In this document: piece after piece, positions 61,616 to 64,000 of the stretch | Layout of the letters: each line of letters starts with the position of its first letter | Numbering within the stretch: position 1 is the first letter of the stretch | Assembly: GCF_007859315.1 (NCBI RefSeq) | Contig: NZ_VOHA01000001.1 | Span: forward strand, 372,001-436,000 | From: Reyranella sp. CPCC 100927 | Lineage (GTDB): Bacteria > Pseudomonadota > Alphaproteobacteria > Reyranellales > Reyranellaceae | DNA: 64,000 bases | Reading direction: 5' to 3' | Made by a program: the position numbers and the translations under genes | Notes under the pieces: model-generated | Database searches by the model: none | What the model was told of the DNA's origin: nothing | Seen by the model: the letters and a program-made list of their open reading frames with translations, nothing else

Positions 61616-62571
61616 GCGGTAGCCTCCGCAAGCCGGATGCAGGCCGCGGTGCGATCGCCCTGGTGCGGCTGCGGATCGGGATCGACGCCGGCGCACGCCT
61701 CGATGGCGCGATTGCAGCGTGGCCGGAAGCGGCAGCCCTGCGGCATGGCCATGAAATCGGGCGGCCGCCCATCGATGCCCTGGCGTGGCCGCTTGTCGCC
61801 CAGCCGCGGCAGCGCGTCGACCAGGCCCTGCGTGTAGGGATGGGCCGGGCGATGCAGCACGGCATCCGCCGTGCCGATCTCGGCCAGGCGCCCGGCATAG
61901 AGCACGGCAACACGATCGGCGATCTGGGCATGCAGGCCCAGATCGTGCGAGACGATCACGATCGCGTTCTGCCGCGCACGCTGCAGGCGCACCAGGTTCT
62001 CCAGGATCTGGCGCTGCACGACCACGTCGAGCGCCGTGGTCGGCTCGTCGGCCAGGACGACATCGGGATCGACGTAGGCTGCGAGCCCGATCAGCACGCG
62101 CTGGCGCATGCCGCCCGACAGCTGGTGCGGATAGAGCCGCTGCGTGCGCTCGGGCAGATCGAGTTCGGCCATGGTTTTGGCGATGCGCGCGCGGCGTGCC
62201 GCCATGTCGGGCCGCGTGCCGCCGGTGCCGGCATCCAGCATCTGCGGCGCGATGCGCATCAGCGGGTTGAGCGCGCTCATCGAGCCCTGCGGCACGTAGG
62301 AAAAGATCTCCCACCAGTGCTTGCGGAAATCGGCGCACTCGATGGTGCGTCTGCCGTCGGGATCGCGCCAGTAGACGCGGCCGGAGAGGATCTCCAATCC
62401 GTCGGCGAGGTTGCCGTAGAGCAGCTTGAGCAGCGTGGTCTTGCCACAGCCCGACTCGCCCGCGATGCCCAGGATCTCGCCGTCGCGCACCTCCAGCGAC
62501 ACGCGATCGACCGCTTTCACGATGCCTGAAGGCGTACGGTAGCCCGCCACGACGTTGTCGACCACGATCAT
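61612..62571 (-). CDS. ABC transporter ATP-binding protein, DppD-like
   Basis: 319 residues from ATG 62571 (ATGA overlap with the permease). Walker A GESGCGKTT, Q-loop VPQGSMSALNPLMRI, signature LSGGMRQRV, Walker B VVLADEPTTALDV, switch His in SHDLGL and a C-terminal CRFRPRCNRAIEAC motif. Partner motor of the 60794 ATPase in the same importer. Confidence 0.93.
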   Translation of the reverse strand: MIVVDNVVAGYRTPSGIVKAVDRVSLEVRDGEILGIAGESGCGKTTLLKLLYGNLADGLEILSGRVYWRDPDGRRTIECADFRKHWWEIFSYVPQGSMSALNPLMRIAPQMLDAGTGGTRPDMAARRARIAKTMAELDLPERTQRLYPHQLSGGMRQRVLIGLAAYVDPDVVLADEPTTALDVVVQRQILENLVRLQRARQNAIVIVSHDLGLHAQIADRVAVLYAGRLAEIGTADAVLHRPAHPYTQGLVDALPRLGDKRPRQGIDGRPPDFMAMPQGCRFRPRCNRAIEACAGVDPDPQPHQGDRTAACIRLAEATA

Positions 62572-63389
62572 CGCGCTGCCATCGGGTTGATGCGCAGCCG
62601 GTCGGCCAGCGCATTGGACAGCAGGAAGAAGCCGACGAAGATCAGGATGATCGAGATGATCGGCGGCAGCAGCCACCACCAGCGCCCGGCGATCAGGGCC
62701 TGATACTTCAGCGCCCAGTAGATCATGGTGCCGATGGTGGGCACGTTGTCGTTGGACAGGCCCAGAAACGCCAGGCTCGACTCGACGGCGACCACCACCA
62801 GGATGGTGTTGATGAAGTTCGCCACTGCCCAGCCGCGCAGGTAGGGCACCATCTGGCGCCACAGGATGCGGCCGACGGACTCGCCCGAGTACCAGGCGAG
62901 ATTGACGAAATCGCGTTCGCGCATGGAGAGCGCCACGGCACGGATCTGGCGCGCCGGGAAGGGCCAGTTGAAGATCACCAGGATGGTGCCGACCGCCAGC
63001 AGCGAGGTCTGGCCCTTGGTCATCGACGACAGCAGGATCAGCAACGGCAGGCTGGGAATGACGATCAGCGCATCCATCAGGAAGGACAGCGCCCGGTCCG
63101 TCGTGCCGCCGCGATAGCCCGCGAGCAGGCCGACCGCGACGCCGATGAGGGTGGCTAGCGCCGCCACACCCACGCCCAGCATCAGCGAATTGCGCACCGA
63201 CCAGCTCAGCAGCCAGAACGTGTCCTGGCCCAGCGCCGTGGTGCCCAGCAGATGCTCGATACTGGGCCACTGGTTGCGCGGATGGGTCTGCCAGACGCGC
63301 GGATCGTCCGGTGCGATGAACGCCGCCAGCGGCCCGACCAGGATCACCAGGCCGACGATGAGGGTGCCGAGGGCGAGTTTGCCGCGCAT
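62568..63389 (-). CDS. ABC transporter permease, DppC-like
   Basis: 273 residues, about six helices, with HLLGTTALGQDTFWLLSWSVRNSL near the N-terminus and the coupling segment ERDFVNLAWYSGESVGRILWRQMVPYL. It pairs with the DppB-like permease that starts beyond the window edge. One base separates it from that gene's stop. Confidence 0.92.
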   Translation of the reverse strand: MRGKLALGTLIVGLVILVGPLAAFIAPDDPRVWQTHPRNQWPSIEHLLGTTALGQDTFWLLSWSVRNSLMLGVGVAALATLIGVAVGLLAGYRGGTTDRALSFLMDALIVIPSLPLLILLSSMTKGQTSLLAVGTILVIFNWPFPARQIRAVALSMRERDFVNLAWYSGESVGRILWRQMVPYLRGWAVANFINTILVVVAVESSLAFLGLSNDNVPTIGTMIYWALKYQALIAGRWWWLLPPIISIILIFVGFFLLSNALADRLRINPMAAR

Positions 63390-63390
63390 G

Positions 63391-64000
63391 TCAGCGGTGC
63401 CGGATGCGGGGGTCGAGCAGCGGATAGAGCAGATCGACCAGCAGGGTGGCGGTGGCGACGGCGATGATCGACAGCGACACCGTGCCCATCAGCAGGTTGT
63501 AGTCGCCCTGCAGGATGGCGGTGTAGATCAGCGAGCCGACGCCGGGATAGCTGAACACGATCTCGGCGATGATCGAGCCGTTGAACATCAGGCCCAGCTG
63601 CAGGGCCAGGAACGTGACCTGCGGCAGCATGGCGTTGGGCAGCACGTAGCGCAGCAGGATGCGCGAGCGCGCCAGGCCTTTCAGCCGCGCGTAGACCACG
63701 AAGTCCTCGTCCATCAGGGTCGACGACAGCGCCCGCATCGACAGCATCCACCAACCGAAGGTGACGGCAATGATCGACACGGCCGGCAGGAACGAGTGGT
63801 AGATGACGCTGGAGATCAGCTCCCAGCTCCACGGCGCGCCGCGCACCGTCGTGGTCAGCGGAAAAACCTTCCAGACGTAGCTGAACAGGATGCTGAGCAC
63901 GAGTGCCAGGATGAAGTAGGGGATTGGATAGAAGACGATGGCGACCGCTTCCAGCGACTTGGACACGCGGCTGTTGGGCATGGTGCCGATGATCAGCCCC
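63391..64000 (-). CDS. ABC transporter permease, DppB-like (5' end beyond window)
   Basis: About 203 C-terminal residues are present and the frame is open to the window edge. The coupling loop MDEDFVVYARLKGLARSRILLRYVLPNAMLPQ and the final LLDPRIRHR are typical of DppB-type permeases. The ATG at 63981 is internal, since conserved helices precede it in the family. First visible gene of the importer/sugar-dehydrogenase operon. Confidence 0.9.
   Translation of the reverse strand, partial: GLIIGTMPNSRVSKSLEAVAIVFYPIPYFILALVLSILFSYVWKVFPLTTTVRGAPWSWELISSVIYHSFLPAVSIIAVTFGWWMLSMRALSSTLMDEDFVVYARLKGLARSRILLRYVLPNAMLPQVTFLALQLGLMFNGSIIAEIVFSYPGVGSLIYTAILQGDYNLLMGTVSLSIIAVATATLLVDLLYPLLDPRIRHR

Overview
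This is a 64-kb, GC-rich and densely coded chromosomal window. It probably comes from a soil or water alphaproteobacterium. That is inferred from the gene families, including Bug-type solute receptors, family-5 ABC importers, class III CoA-transferases, ECF41 sigma, MocR/IclR/GntR regulators and Ser/Thr kinases with TPRs; no rRNA or tRNA is present to fix the taxon, and a Rhodospirillales- or Reyranella-like relative is only a guess. No phage, insertion sequence, CRISPR array or replication origin was seen.

Left part (1-24.6 kb). A partial DMT exporter diverges from a MocR regulator across a repeated operator. A quinone-oxidoreductase-like gene diverges from an HxlR regulator over a perfect palindrome. 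An AadA-like aminoglycoside adenylyltransferase follows. A 2409-residue autotransporter with long internal tandem repeats lies upstream of two membrane Ser/Thr kinases with C-terminal TPRs. After a 320-bp fold-back element come a flavodoxin-like gene, an ECF41 sigma factor, and a divergent DUF2239/GIY-YIG pair sharing direct-repeat operator motifs. Next are a 2-hydroxyacid dehydrogenase with an acyl-CoA synthetase, a Phd/PIN toxin-antitoxin pair and a FAH-family hydrolase.

Middle part (24.9-44.9 kb). This holds an LLM flavin monooxygenase, an alpha/beta hydrolase, a fused hydantoinase A-B protein with an orphan Bug receptor and a divergent IclR regulator, an HpcH/HpaI aldolase, an aldo/keto reductase with a SelA-like PLP enzyme, and a small secreted protein. 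An OmpR-type two-component system and an adenylate/guanylate cyclase follow, then a three-gene operon coding an isoquinoline-oxidoreductase-like molybdenum hydroxylase plus a flavocytochrome-c-type flavoprotein. A tandem 10-bp-spaced motif upstream of that operon resembles sequence upstream of the response regulator.

Right part (44.1-64 kb). A GntR/FCD regulator diverges from a tightly overlapped seven-gene operon: family-5 solute-binding protein, two permeases, two ATPases, a tandem-domain CoA-transferase and a single-chain biotin-dependent acyl-CoA carboxylase. Together these look like uptake, CoA activation and carboxylation of one unidentified carboxylic acid. Facing it on the minus strand is a second family-5 ABC importer, entering from beyond the window edge and followed by an aldo/keto reductase, a fuconolactonase-like amidohydrolase and FucU mutarotase. 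This looks like the first steps of a non-phosphorylating L-fucose-type sugar pathway. In both importers the solute-binding gene is bordered by strong intercistronic hairpins.
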